A DNA stretch of 64,000 bases from the NCBI GenBank assembly GCA_963931925.1, contig OZ007580.1:4534629-4598628 (forward strand), in the 5' to 3' direction. The position numbers and the translations under genes were made by a program. This document shows, piece after piece, positions 43,767 through 57,015 of the stretch; position 1 is the first letter of the stretch, and every line of letters starts with the position of its first letter. Source of the stretch: Onchidella celtica (lineage: Eukaryota; Mollusca; Gastropoda; Systellommatophora; Onchidiidae). Below the pieces are notes generated by a model. The model saw only the letters and a list, made by a program, of their open reading frames with translations, made no database searches and was not told where the DNA came from.

Positions 43767-43920
43767 TACCGCGAAACCCCGCGAAACCCCACGAAACCCC
43801 GCGAAACCCCGCGAAACCCCACGAAACCCCACGAAACCCCGCGAAACCCCACGAAACCCCGCGAAACCCCACGAAACCCCGCGAAACCCCACGAAACCCC
43901 GCGAAACCCCGCAAAACTCC
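43766..43920. repeat. 10 bp tandem array (GCGAAACCCC/ACGAAACCCC)
   Basis: About 15 units in strict 10 bp register, alternating first base G or A in a partly regular pattern. Located exactly where the VPS72-promoter duplication stops. Confidence 0.95.
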
Positions 43921-44373
43921 TCCTAATAATTGGGTCTAACGGAAAATTCCAAAACAATAAAAAGGAAAAACAATGAAAATGAAAGAAAGTACAACATAAA
44001 CTTAATCTGAAATCTAGATTGACTAGAATCTAGATCTAGTAGATTCTCTGCTATAATCTAGATCCAGATTGTAGATCTCGGCTTTCTTGATGTAGGCTCG
44101 GTAGTCAAATTCCTACGCCCGTTGATAAATCTGACGTGACATCCCCCCAAAAAAGTAAATAACGTTATTAAAAGCTTAATTCGTAAATATAATACCGTAA
44201 TAGAAAAGAAGTACAACATATGCTTACCTGCTCTTTAGTTGAGAACCTTAAGATGCGGAATGAAATTCAAAATTGGAAATTTCATCTTTTATTGCAAACG
44301 CGGTTAACAACAGGAGGTGACCATTGAACAATATTGCCAGATGGTCATCGACACAAAATGCCAAATTATTCTT

Positions 44374-44575
44374 TTTAATTTTCATCACCCACAAGATACC
44401 TGGTTCACCATTCTTAATTTTCCCCACCAACAAGGCACCTGGACTACCAGTCTTAATTTTCATCACCAACAATGTACCTGGTTCACCGGTCTTAATTCCC
44501 ACCACCAAGATACCTGGTCTACCAGTCTTAATTTTCATCACCAACAAGATATCTGGTTCACCAGTCTTAATTTGC
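44374..44575. repeat. 39 bp minisatellite
   Basis: Five units starting CTTAATTTTCATCACCAACA; one unit is 36 bp. The period is a multiple of three, so the minus strand reads a 13-residue repeat (IKTGEPG-like), but no gene structure supports translation. Confidence 0.85.
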
Positions 44576-45449
44576 TTGTACGAGGTTTTCTAGGCTCCAG
44601 ATCCTGTTTTGAAGTATACATAATTATGAACTCTTAACAAACAGCCTGGGTAACCAGCGGTGCTGCGGTGTGCTTGAGTGCTTAAAAAAAGAAAAGCATT
44701 TTTAGGCCTGGTCCTATCCTGCTTTGCCCACCTTTTGAAATATTGTGCACTGCGCTTACAGATGGGCCAAGCCTGGGTAAATATTTAACTGCAGATTCAG
44801 GAAGTGCAACTATTCATTCTCCGCAGCCTTTGCTTGCACGGTCACGAACATGCCCCATCAATCCCTGAACATCAGCTGCTGTAGTCATGTGACCGCTGAG
44901 TCAATTTTGGGGCTTCTTTGATGAAAGGCTGTCAAACGTAACGCTAGGCAGAGATTTGCTTTTGAATGATCCGGATTTTTTGGATCACGCACTTCATATT
45001 ATCTGGATATCCGAATCATGATCCAAATTTTAGACAAATTTGAGGTCTGGATCTTCGGTCCGTAAAGGAGTACTTTGTTTCTCAGAGAACAAAAATTCAA
45101 ATCTATATATATCTGGACTATCTCCCAGCATTAGTTGAAAGTTCCAAGAATATCGGTGTCTTCAAGACAACAGTTTCTCAAATTTCCATGTCATTGTAGT
45201 TTCAATACATGATTATTTTTCCTCTTCTTAGTTCAGTATTTGTTATGGTCATAGTTAAAATCTCTGACATTTCATCCCCTAAGAATGGACAGGTTCCAGC
45301 GCCCTATCATCAACTTTTGAGAAATTGATGGTTGAAGTTCCATGTGCTCATAGCTGTTAGAGACAGCTTTTTTTTTTCCTTCTCTTCATAATACAAATTA
45401 CACACCGATTCCGCTTGATACTTTGAAACACAATGAAGAAAGCTTGTAG
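44576..45449. other. no gene recognised
   Basis: The part from 45290 (TTCCATGTGCTCATAGCT) is related to 50400-50450 in the duplicated segments. Confidence 0.5.
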
Positions 45450-45860
45450 AAGTAGTGTGTAGTGTGTAACTCAGTATGGCCAAAAAGTCAAGATAGAACC
45501 TTGTCATTTTAGGGGGATGACGATTTATTTCCCTGACTGCGCCTGTGGTATCCCAGATTACGCCCCTTCCACTAAATATAGTGATACACATAGTGAGCGG
45601 CAAATTCAATTAGAATTAAATTTAACTTGAGCCTTGGTTGGGGAGGGGGGGGGGATACTTTACAGGAGAGGGGAGTGTTTTAGGATATCCTAGATTATCG
45701 GGGGGGTTAAAATTGAATGGCAGAGGCTCCAGGGCGTCACATCCCTATCACAGTGATTTGTGTAAGGGATTATTTATTGGATTATGTTACAGTGTGCCCT
45801 TGCTACTCACATACAGACAGCTGTTCCTGTATGGACAGGAAGAGTGTCAGAAACTTTACA
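45450..45860 (+). repeat. dispersed repeat, copy inverted to 39200-39640
   Basis: Contains the same ordered landmarks as 39200-39640 on the other strand; its first part overlaps the family seen near 50460. Confidence 0.7.
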
Positions 45861-45984
45861 AGTAGTCAAACTTATCTCTCCTGCCTATGATAGGGGCGAC
45901 AACCAATAAATAAACCAAACCAACTTAAAATCAACAATAATTACCGCTCATGCCATGGGACGTAATTCATTACATAATATTGTA

Positions 45985-46325
45985 AGGATTTCCCACTATT
46001 TGCTCCCTCCACGGTAGGGAAGTCTGTCCTACTCTCCTCAAGCTTCTCTGTGGTGCCAACACAAAACGAAAGAAGGAAGCAGCCCAATGGGAAGCTCTTT
46101 TGAGGGCTAGAAGCAAAGAACGTGCACGGAACTAGGTTTTCTTGTTTCTTGCCCTTCTTCTGCGACGGTCCTCTATTTCCGCCTCCTCTTCCTCTCTTTT
46201 TTTCTTCCTTTAGTTCTACTTCTTCCTTGGCCTCACAGCCGTGGAGATGTAAAGGGTAAACTTTTAACACGAGGTCTCTAAGTCTTATATAGCCCAGGTC
46301 AGACATGGGCAACCTGCAGCCCGCC
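45985..46325. repeat. fold-back of dispersed-repeat pieces
   Basis: 45985-46125 resembles 18360-18570 in direct orientation (GGTAGGGAAGTCTGTC, AGCTCTTTTGAGGGCTAG), while 46130-46325 resembles 37640-37800 inverted. Composite. Confidence 0.55.
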
Positions 46326-47680
46326 AAGCCAATACGGCCGCCCCCGACATTGACTGTACATTACTTTACACACCGGTAACTGATGATAACAAAAATTAAG
46401 GTATTTCGACACCCCCAGCCCCTTTCCGCCCCTTTTCCTCCCTTCAACCACCAAATCAAACAAAAAATGTTTCTTTAAAAATCAATATCCAAATAAATAA
46501 CCAGTTCTCATGCATTGAAAGACGTTCATAGATTTTGTTATGTTTTTCAAGTCTGGCCCTTACTACAGTATAGTTTGCCCTTTACTGGCTTAGGGTCTTA
46601 CCGGCACTGGTCGAACGTGTTCACAAAAATTTGATGTAAGCGACACCCCCGATTCAAGTTTATTTTAACGGCTTGACTTAACGAATACTGTACATTGTTG
46701 TGATTTCAATTGGCAAGTCAAAAATAGATAAGGCGACAATAGTTCTCCCGAGAAGGAAACAAGTTATCGTTCATTACACAATGTCTATTTCCTATCATGA
46801 ACCGTTCGATCAGTTCACTGAAGAGTGGGTTTATCAGGTATTTATACCATACCAGCCGACCCGCGCAAGATACATCTTGCACATTTTCCATGTACTAAGC
46901 GCAACCCTATAGGCTACATTAAAACGGCATTTGAATTCCATGCTATGACTAATAGAACTTACTGTTACACCACAATTTCACACAGAATTATTTTATTTAA
47001 TTACCCGTTCTACGAACGGTTTCAGTCCTTGGTGCGGAACCAAACTTCGGCGTTCAGTCGGCGCGTCAAAATGGTATCATTCTTCCGGTTCACTCAAAAT
47101 GGTGAATTAAAATAGAAAGACCGAAAAAATCTATTTGGATAAATTCGGGGACAGGAGTTTTGGTATGTTTTATGTGACGGAAACCTGGGTATGTAGATAT
47201 TGTGGACGTCTGTAAAATTTGAAGCGTGTGGGCTAAGTATTAACGGTGGAGTATAATAACCTAGCCTCCAAAGTTCACTTTTATAATAATAGAATATCAT
47301 GCAGCAAAATCGTTAGCAACAAACGTTGCGCAAGAAACAAGACAAGCAGGCGAAACATTAACCCAGCGATTAACCAATCACATGAACTAGCCAACCGATG
47401 GAAGAACTAACTAACCAAAGGAAGAACTAACGAACCCACTAGGTGAGAAATTAACCAAACACCAACTGCGGAACCAGCCAATCAACTGTGTAACTTACAG
47501 TCAACTGGCTGAGGAACTAATTATGAGCTATTAGGTAGATGAACACTGAGCACACACAGTTTTTTCTCTATTCACCTGAGTCCGCTAAAAAAAGCCACAT
47601 TTGAAAATGTCTTAAATTTCTGACACATTCTTTGTTTTCTTTTTGCTCCTAGTACCCAGTTAAGGTCATTCAGGTAAGAG

Positions 47681-47980
47681 ATGGACGCTCAAGGAAATCC
47701 ACCACCATACAGTCCACAACAGGGCGGCTATCCTCCACCTCAGGGGGGCCAGCCCCCACCCCAGGCCGGCTATCCTCCACCTCAGGGGGGCCACCCCCCA
47801 CCCCAGACCGGCTATCCTCCTCCTCAAGGCGGTTACCCCCCACCTCAAGGCGGTTACGCCCCACCCCAGGCCGAGTACCCCCCACCTCAAGGCGATTACC
47901 CCCCACCTCAAGCAGGATACGGTTATGGCCCCCCACCTGGAGGATACTACACTCCCTCTGGTCAGAACACCCCCCAACAG
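47681..47980 (+). CDS. membrane gene B exon 1 coding part (residues 1-100)
   Basis: ATG at 47681; acceptor tttgctcctag at 47643-47653 marks a 27 nt 5' UTR piece. Ends CAACAG|gtaagt. Confidence 0.9.
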
Positions 47981-50900
47981 GTAAGTTTTTGGGTGTTGTG
48001 TTTCTGGTTTTTGTTAGCTAGGTCAGTTGTCAGCTGGAGGATAAGAAACCGTGCGTGTGTACACAATATGGAAGTAGTGGTGGCGGTGATGGTGGTGATG
48101 GTAGTACTGATGGTGGTAATGGTGGTTATGATGGTAGTGATGATGGTAGTGGTGGTAGTATCGATGGTGGTGATGGCGAGTGTGATACTGCTGGTATTGA
48201 TGGTGGTGATACATGTGATGATGGTGATACATGTGATGGTGGTGAGAAAGGTGATCTTCGTAATGGTGTTGTTGCTGTTGTCCCATGGATATGCAGACAA
48301 ACAAGACCTTGAAACTAGGCACTGCAGGCATCGGCTACGTTCTAATAGAACACGTGGTTGTTGGGGATGGAACAGACCAATTGAAACAGGCAATAAATGC
48401 CTAGTGTATTAGTGTGATGCATAATTCATGGATGGCGAGCTACCAGACTGGCTCCTACACCAGCCTTGGGGTGTTTCACACCTTACGTGAGACAATCGGC
48501 CATTTGCTCGTGTCGTGTTTTGTCTTGAAGTAAAGGGATGGGGGTAGGTGGACGATTTGGGGAGGGGGGAAAAGGAGAATCTATGCAATATGAACTATGG
48601 AGACCGAGGAATGGCCTGAATCTTCTATAATATAATGCACTCACTCTCTCCATTCGTCCATCCATCCACCCATCGCTTCACCCATCCTTCCATCCACCCA
48701 TCCCTTCACCCATCTATCCGCCCACCCATCATCCATCCACCCGTCCGTTCACCCACCCACCCATCCATCCATCCATCCATCTTTCCAACCATCTATCCAT
48801 CAATCCATCCACCCGATCCATACACCCATCTATTCACCCACCCACCCATCCGTCAATCCATCCATCAATCAATCCATCCATCTATTTTTTTCCTCTCCAC
48901 CTCCCCCTCTCTGTCGCTCCATTTATCCGTGTAACATCAGCCTGTCAGTGCATGTGTATGTCCATCAGTTGATGTGTAGTGTGCTACTTTCTGTGTCCTC
49001 CAGGATAGCACCAGTAATGCTGCGGCGGGCGGACAACAGGCAGCAGCACCAACCACCGTTGTGGTAAAAAAGTAATTGACCGTAGCACATTATTTGTTGT
49101 CATTATTATGTTTATTATTATTGTCGTTGTTGTTGTTGTTATCAAAATTACTGCTCTTTATACAATATTATAACATTTGGCTTTACTATCATTATTAATA
49201 ATAATAATATTATTATTAATGTTATTATAATGATGATGATTATTATCATTATATCAAAATCATAATTATTATTGTTACCATCTTAATCTCAATTCTCCGA
49301 CTTTGGATGTATGAAATAATATATATATCACAATTGAACCTGTTGCATCCACTGGCTACAATAAATGTTGTATCTGATCCTACCAGGCGAGGCGTTAACC
49401 ATATCCTCCACTGTATTATCACGTTCTTGTTCTTTCCATGGGTTATAGTGTGGATCATTCTGGTAAGTCCATGAGGTATTTCTTAGTGTTCTTTTAATGA
49501 GTCCTTCGGATAATGAGTTCACTGGATATGTCTGTGGTGTAATTTCAATGAGTCCATTAGATATTTCTATATTAGTTCCAATGTTCATTGCATGTTTGTG
49601 TGTGTAGTTTCTAATAGGTGCATTTGGCATTTCTATGTAATTTTAGTGAGTTCATTTGACATGTTTGTGTGTGATTTTAATGGGTCCACTGGATATTTCT
49701 GTGTGTATTTCCAATGTCCATTGAATATTTATTGGACTTTTCAGTGTGTAATTTTACTGACTCCGTTAGATATTTTTGAAGTCTAATGAGTTCTTTGGAT
49801 GATGAGTCCAATGGATTTTTCTGTCTTATTCATATTCTTCTTCTTCTTTCGTTCACCAATCTAAATCTGCAGATTTGTTCTTTTAATAAAATCTACGGTT
49901 TTCTGCAGTTCTGGCAGAGCACCATAGAGTTTGATATTCAGGTCGGTGGGTTGGGGCCAATATGTTTCTCGCAGTGCTGAGAGGAGTGTGCAGTTCTGCA
50001 ATATATGCTCCGTGTTTTTATTCATATGAGGCCTTTGGACAACGAGTCTATGGGATATTTCTGTGTATTTCAAATAAGTTCACTGGATACTTCTATGTGT
50101 AATTTTAACAAGACCGTTGGAGAACGATTCCATTGGATATATGTTTATATGTAATTCTAATGTGGCCTTTGGATAATGAGAAATTGAAATATTTGGTTGA
50201 AAAGTTTGAAGGAAAGGGGACATTTTTAGTATGAGAGAAGCAGTTTACCAAGTTACACGACAGTGTCGCCCTCCACTCCCACCCCTGCTGACGAGGTCGA
50301 TTCCGAGAAATATTAACATCCAGAATGTCAGTAAATCAGTCTTGGTTTCCTCTCCTTAGAATAAAAAGGTTCTAACTCCCTTCCCTCAACTTTTGAGATA
50401 TTGATGACTGAAGTTTCATGTGCTCATAGCTTTTAGAGATAGGACTCTTTTTTAGTAATACTTACACGGTACACACCCAGCCCACTTGATACTTTAACAC
50501 ACAGTAGAGACGGCCTGTAGAAGTTGAGATGGAGTGCTGGAGATTAGGAAGAGGGGACGAGAGGGAAAGAAAATGTGGCTGGAATCTCACCCAGAAAACT
50601 ATACAATCCAGGTGTATCATAAAATTGTACCTGACGCTATGTAGCATAATGAATGAAAAGTTGACAATGAAATACACGATTAGAAAAAATAATGCCCATG
50701 AAAGTCTCATGCCCTTTCAAGTCCACCTCTCAATTCCCTTCCCCTTGATACTCTAACGTAGCTAGAGGGTGAACATGTAAGAACCTAAGACTCACGGAGC
50801 ACCTGACCAAAAATTATGAAGCTTTGCGTTCTGCCACAGTTTTTGACGATAAATTAGGTCGACAGGTCCATTGTTGACAAAATGTAGTTTTTAATATTAT

Positions 50901-51193
50901 TTATTTATAATGTTTTTGAGCCTCATCGCCCCCCCCCCCTCCATTTTCGTATATGGAAATCGAAAAGTATAATCTGAAATTTCATTCTTTGCTTCTCTTT
51001 ATTCTTGATAGAACGATAAGAATTTAAAAGATTTATCTTGCTCTGGTCAGCTAGTGATCATGAATGACTTAAATGGATTTGTTTCACGTACCTCAGAGAT
51101 AAAGTTAAAGACGTTTGAAACGCCTTCAGGCTTTAGGCCATATTTACCAAAAATGTTCCTTATTATTCTTTTCAGTGTATCACACAAGATTAA
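47681..51193 (+). CDS. proline/glycine-rich PPPY single-pass membrane protein, copy B
   Basis: Exons 47681-47980, 49004-49071, 49387-49462, 51176-51193; 462 nt, 153 aa. Same four-exon plan and intron phases as copy A. Residues 1-100: PPPY at 7-10, then more GYPPPQ-type heptads than copy A (100 vs 67 residues). Residues 101-123 are Ala-rich where A has Val-rich sequence. Then [10 protein letters not shown]-like [10 protein letters not shown] and a helix ([13 protein letters not shown], about 130-148). C-terminus CITQD, TAA. The frame that stays open from 47681 to 48412 runs on into intron 1 and should not be used as the product. Role unknown; the PPPY motif suggests a WW-domain partner. Confidence 0.8.
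48060..48250. repeat. GGTGAT/GGTAGT trinucleotide-type array
   Basis: Intron 1 of membrane gene B; homologue of 30105-30605. Frames here are compositional. Confidence 0.85.
48650..48905. repeat. CCAT/CCAC tetranucleotide array
   Basis: Intron 1 of membrane gene B; inverted homologue of 29345-29665 and 63295-63545. Confidence 0.9.
49004..49071 (+). CDS. membrane gene B exon 2 (residues 101-122)
   Basis: Acceptor tgtcctccag, donor AAAAA|gtaatt. Encodes [12 protein letters not shown] then [10 protein letters not shown]. Confidence 0.8.
49387..49462 (+). CDS. membrane gene B exon 3 (residues 123-148), transmembrane
   Basis: Acceptor gatcctaccag, donor ATTCTG|gtaagt. Differs from copy C at one codon (Ile vs Cys after VNH). 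Confidence 0.9.
49480..50180. repeat. ~45-50 bp minisatellite, copy B
   Basis: Inverted homologue of 27545-28470; shorter, and interrupted by a LINE end at 49848-50030. Confidence 0.8.
49848..50030 (-). mobile_element. severely 5'-truncated LINE 3' end
   Basis: Minus strand reads [20 protein letters not shown] and then [17 protein letters not shown] with a stop near 49861, followed by a (GAA)n tail: the C-terminal end of the RNase H-type LINE also seen at 20730-21315. Absent from the matching minisatellite in A and C. Confidence 0.75.
51176..51193 (+). CDS. membrane gene B exon 4 (residues 149-153) with stop
   Basis: Acceptor tattcttttcag, CITQD, TAA. An AATAAA at 51572-51577, conserved in copy C, may be its polyadenylation signal. 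Confidence 0.8.
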   Translation, partial: CITQD

Positions 51194-52829
51194 TCCATCA
51201 GCCAGGATGTGACGCACCTTGACTGAAGAGTGCCAGGGGATGATTACTCTAAACTGACAAAGAGAAGAATGTGGGACTACAGTATCGAAACGTCTTCAGA
51301 TATTTTATTTTCTCAAGCAATGAATCGGTGGACTGTCGTGTCTTTAGTACCTTGACCTGCTAATTCAATGGGGAAAATACTGTATCGAAAAGTCTGGATA
51401 CCATTTCAAGATTATTTTTTTTAGTACAGACGAAATTTACTTCAAGAGGCATTAAATATCTTTATTCCAAGACAAATGATTAAATGTGTGATGATGATGA
51501 CACTTTGCAATGTTTTTCTCTTTGAGTAAAGTATAAAAAACACGAGCCTATTTCTCTGCAGTACACTGAATAATAAATCTACATAATCATAAACTGAAAA
51601 TACTCTGTTAGTCAATATTTAATACTCTGCGAGTCAGTATTTAAAATCATATAGGTCAGCTTTTTTAAATCATAAATTTTGTAAAGAGGCAGTTACGCCA
51701 GTACAGCTCTTTTGTTATCTCAGTAATATGAAGAGGAAATGTGAGGAAGGCACTTCTACCCGATAAATGTTAAATTCTCTTATCGAGGAACATCAAAGAT
51801 ACTAGATACAATAAGATGCGACAGCTGGCGCATCTAGATTTGCATTTCCAACACCGTTGGTAGGACACAGTAATTCTTTATTGACAGTAATGGGGTTAAT
51901 GGCAACTCACTGGAATATTCCAAAAAAGGCGAAAAATGAATAAACGTTCACAGGAAAACAAAAATTGCGCCAAATAAGATTTTTATACAGGATGTCTACT
52001 AAAAATGAAAGTTAGAGGGAACATTACTTGAATGCATTTTTGTCTTCGTTTTCTACCTGAGAAATGTGGAGCTTCCAGTGCATGGAATTTGCCACAGGTT
52101 CTTACATCAAAACCAAGCACGGTCTAATACACGAATGTAAACGTTTCATTACAGAAGACAATTACAAAGAACTAAAGGAAAAAGACATGGGTGATGTAAC
52201 ATCAGATTAAGAATGGTTTATTTGGCATTAAACTGCTTATCATTAAAATGTTTTTTTTAAGACAATAGAGCAAGTTGTTGACTTGATTCTGTGTGCATAG
52301 GTGTGCACATAACTTTGTATAGCTGGGTGCGAAAGTCTGGTAACACTCCGTTAGTTATGCGGGTTTTGTACGTGTGTTTTTGGTGTGATTGTGGTGCAGC
52401 TAGTCTGTGTCGAGACAGAGGGTATACCGAGACGAATCAACTCGCCAAATTCCATCCAAGGATTTGCACCCGTCAAAGATGGAACAATGCGCACCATACC
52501 CCTTTATAGCTGAACTAAAAACACCAGGACACACCTTATTAACACTATATACGCGCGCAATTTTGTGGACATTATAGAGGGAGAAGGATGGTTCGTCTCG
52601 GTATTGTGTCTCCGGTGGGTGTGGACTGTCCAGTATTGTAGGTGTAATGTGTGTGTGTTTCTATCTCTTCTATCTCTCAGCCCTGTTACATGTAAGTTCA
52701 ATGAGATTGTGTTTTCATTAACAGTCAAAGCAGGTCGTCAGTTCTTATTTTATAAAAGTGGGTCATTTCAAGACAAAATTAAAAAAAAAATTACTTGAGA
52801 TCATTCACGGGTGTAAACCGGCAACATTT

Positions 52830-53345
<516 letters not shown>

Positions 53346-53686
53346 CATTTTTAACTTTTTCTTTTAATTATTTTGTATGCTGATTAGTTTGCAATCTTTT
53401 TTTTTTTCTTAACCATAACGACCAGCAAAATGATCATTCTGCATGTAGTTCTTTTAGAGCATTTGAAGACAACAGAAATAACATTTGCCGTGTAACAGCT
53501 GAGAAAATTTAAGAATTTGGAAGCCAAAAGGGAGAAAAAGAAGAAAATGGTATTCTAGATACCCGATAGACAGAGATTTCGTATTTCAATTCTTCGATGT
53601 CCGCACAATGTTTGCATATTTAGTGTAGTTGTCCTGTGGGACAGACGCGGTCAAAAAAATTGTCTATAAGGCTGTTCAGTGTTTCC

Positions 53687-54571
53687 TCATACTACCTTTT
53701 TCATTTTAAGAAGAACCAAGGGTAGCCCATTGGTGTTAATATTAACTCCAGCAGATTCTTTTCATGCCGGTGGTGGTGGTGAGTCCCCCACCAGCAGGGG
53801 TGACAACTAATAGATAAAATACATAAAATTAAAAAAGCATAGATTTAGTCACCGCCCATACCATGGGACAGAAACCAAAATAAAGCTTAAAGAACATCTC
53901 AGCCACCCCTTGCCTCCCCTTCCATTGTAGGGAAGTCTGTCTCATCGCCCCCCCCCCCCTCTCTCACTATGCTACTGCGCCAGCCTATAAGAAACAAAAG
54001 AAAAGAAAAGAAAGAAACAGCCTAATGGGGAGCAGTTTGGGAAGCTGGAAAGAAAGAAAGAAAAAGGAAGAACAAGGCCAAAGCCAGGACAAAAGCAACC
54101 CTCTGGTGAGCCCTTTTCAGGGCTAAGAAAGCCAGAAAGACAACAGTAACAACAACAAAGAAACAAAACAACAACAACAGAAAAAAAAGCACAAACAAGA
54201 ACGAAAAAAAAGTGAGGTGTAAATGCCTAGAGCATCGATCCTAAAACAAAGACCTACAGCTCATTGATGATGATGGTGTGTGTGTGGGATAGAATGAATA
54301 AGGGGGGGGGGGTGGCATTAAAATTACAGGTATGATGGCCCTATCTCTATCTTAATTAGTTGACAAAGTGCACGAATGAAATATTTTACGATGATAACAT
54401 CAAAGTGATGGGAAAAACACACTGCCGTGGTCGTCTCTGCTGCAATACAAACAAGAATTCGGAGCTAAGTAAACGCATTCACTTAATATTCTATTTAGAA
54501 ACCCCACACTGAGTTGGAAATAAACAACCAGTAGACTTAAGTAAACAATAGAATTTAAAAAAAATTATTTT
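53687..54571. repeat. palindrome spacer holding a dispersed repeat
   Basis: The 885 bp between the two arms. 53760-54440 is a direct homologue of 18215-18870. Contains a poly-C run near 53948 and A-rich purine tracts. No gene. Confidence 0.75.
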
Positions 54572-54919
54572 AAACACTGAACAGCCTTATAGACAGTTTT
54601 TTTGACCGCGTCTGTCCCACAGGACAACTAAACTAAATATGCAAACATTGTGCGGACATCGAAGAATTGAAATACGAAATCTCTGTCTATCGGGTATCTA
54701 GAATACCATTTTCTTCTTTTTCTCCCTTTTGGCTTCCAAATTCTTAAATTTTCTCAGCTGTTACACGGCAAATGTTATTTCTGTTGTCTTCAAATGCTCT
54801 GAAAGAACCATATGCAGAATGATCATTTTGCTGGTGGTGAAGGTTTAGGATTTCTCTAAAAAAAAAAAAAAAGATAGCAAACTAATCAGCATACAAAATA
54901 ATTAAAAGAAACAGTTAAA

Positions 54920-55101
54920 GGTGGCTAAACAGACAGACAGACAGACTGATGGACAGACAGACGGACGGACAGACAGATAGAAAGAAAGACAGACAGATAG
55001 ATTGGATACATAGATCGGCAGACAGACAGACAGACAGACGGATAGATAAATAGATAGATAGATAGTCAGACAGATAGATAGACAGATAGATAGGTAGATA
55101 G

Positions 55102-55132
<31 letters not shown>

Positions 55133-55191
55133 GATAGATAGATTGACAAATAGAGAGATAAATAGATAGATAGATAGATAGATAGATAGAC

Positions 55192-55245
<54 letters not shown>

Positions 55246-55345
55246 GTAGGTAGATAGATTCTGTGTGTGTGTGTTTGAGAGAGAGAAAAAGAGTGAGAGA
55301 AAGAGAGTGAGAGAAAGAGAGAAGGAGAGAATGAGAGAAAGAGAG
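54920..55345. repeat. AGAC / AGAT / AG microsatellite, right arm
   Basis: Mirror of 52830-53345 but with a different mix: more GATA, fewer GACA units. Confidence 0.95.
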
Positions 55346-56997
55346 ATAATTCACAAATGTTGCCGGTTTACACCCGTGAATGATCTTAAGTAATTTTTTT
55401 TTTAATTTTGTCTGGAAATGACCCACTTTTATAAAATAAGAACTGACGACCGGCTTTGACTATTAATGAAAACACAATCTCATTGAACTTACATGTAACA
55501 GGGCTGAGAGATAGAAGAGATAGAAACACACACACATTACACCTACAATACTGGACAGTCCACACCCACCGGAGACACAATACCAAGACGAACCATCCTT
55601 CTCCCTCTATAATGTCCACAAAATTGCGCGCGTATATAGTGTTAATAAGGTGTGTCCTGGTGTTTTTAATTCAGCTATAAAGGGGTGTGGTGCGCATTGT
55701 TCCATCTTTGACGGGTGCAAATCCATGGATGGAATTTGGTGAGTTGATTTGTCTCGGTACCATCTGTCTCGACTCAGACTAGCTGCACCACAATCACACC
55801 AAAAACACACGTACAAAACCCGCATAACTAAAGGAGCGTTACCAGACTTTCGCACCCAGGTTATACAAAGTTAGGTGCACATCCATGCACACAGAATCAA
55901 GTCAACAACTTGCTCTATTGTCTTAAAAAATAACATTTTAATGATAAACAGTGTAATGCCAAATAAAGAATGCTTAATCTGATGTTACACCACCCATTTC
56001 TTTTTCCTTTAGTTCTTTGTAATCATCTTCTGTAATGAAACGTTTACTTTCGTGTATTAGACCGTGCTTCGTTTTGATGTAAGAATCTGTGGCAAATTCC
56101 ATGCACTGGAAGCTCCACATTTCTCAGGTAGAAAACGGAGACAAAAATGCACCCAAGTAATGTTCCCTCTAACTTTCATTTTTAGTAGTCATCCTGTATA
56201 AAAAATCTTATTTGGCGCAATTTTTATTTTCCTGTGAACATCAATTCATTTTTCGTCTTTTGGGGAATATTCCAGTGAGTTGCCATTAACCACATTACTG
56301 TCAAGAAAGAGCTATTGTGTCCTACCAACGGTGTTGGAACTGCAAGTCTAGATGCGCTAGCTGTCGCATCTTATTGTGTCTAGTATCTTTGATGTTCCTC
56401 GATAAGAGAATTTAACATTTATCGGGTAGAAGTGCCTTCCTCACATTTCCTCTTCATATTACTGAGATAACAAAAGAGCTGTACTGGCGTAACTGCCTCT
56501 TTACAAAACTTATGATTAAAAAAAGCTGACCTATGTGATTTTAAATACTGACTCGCAGAGTATTAAATATTGACTAACAGAGTATTTTCAGTTTATGATT
56601 ATGTAGATTTATTATTCAGTGTACTGCAGAGAAATAGGCTGGTGTTTTTTATACTTTACTCAAAGACAATAACATAATTGCAAAGTGTCATCATCATCAC
56701 ACATTTAATCATTTGTCTTGGAATAAAGATATTTAATGCCTCTTGAAGTAAATTTCGTCTGTACTAAAAAAAAAATAATCTTGAAATGGTACCCAGACTT
56801 TTAGATACAGTATTTTCGCCATTAAATTAGCAGAGTCAAGGTATGAAAGACACGACAGTCCACCGACTCATCGCTTGAGAAAATAAAATATCTGAAGACG
56901 TTTTGATGTTGTAGTCCCACATTCTTCTTTTTGTCAGTTTAGAGTAATCATCCCCCGGCACTCTTCAGTCAAGGTGCGTCATATCCTGGCTGATGGA

Positions 56998-57015
56998 TTA
57001 ATCTTGTGTGATACA
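56998..57015 (-). CDS. membrane gene C exon 4 with stop
   Basis: Acceptor tattcttttcag, CITQD, TAA; identical to copy B. Confidence 0.8.
   Translation of the reverse strand, partial: CITQD

Noticed and set aside
43766-43920. Possible CRISPR-like array
   Set aside because: Units are contiguous 10 bp repeats without spacers, in a eukaryotic genome.
44248-44547. A 13-residue-repeat protein on the minus strand
   Set aside because: Arises from a 39 bp minisatellite; no splice signals, homologue or conserved start.
47681-48412. A single 243-residue frame starting with the GYPPPQ repeats
   Set aside because: After CAACAG at 47980 there is a consensus gtaagt donor, and the sequence beyond is intronic microsatellite. 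Copies A and C support splicing here.
49786-50073. A coding exon in the minisatellite intron of copy B
   Set aside because: The only protein-like part is the C-terminal end of a truncated LINE.
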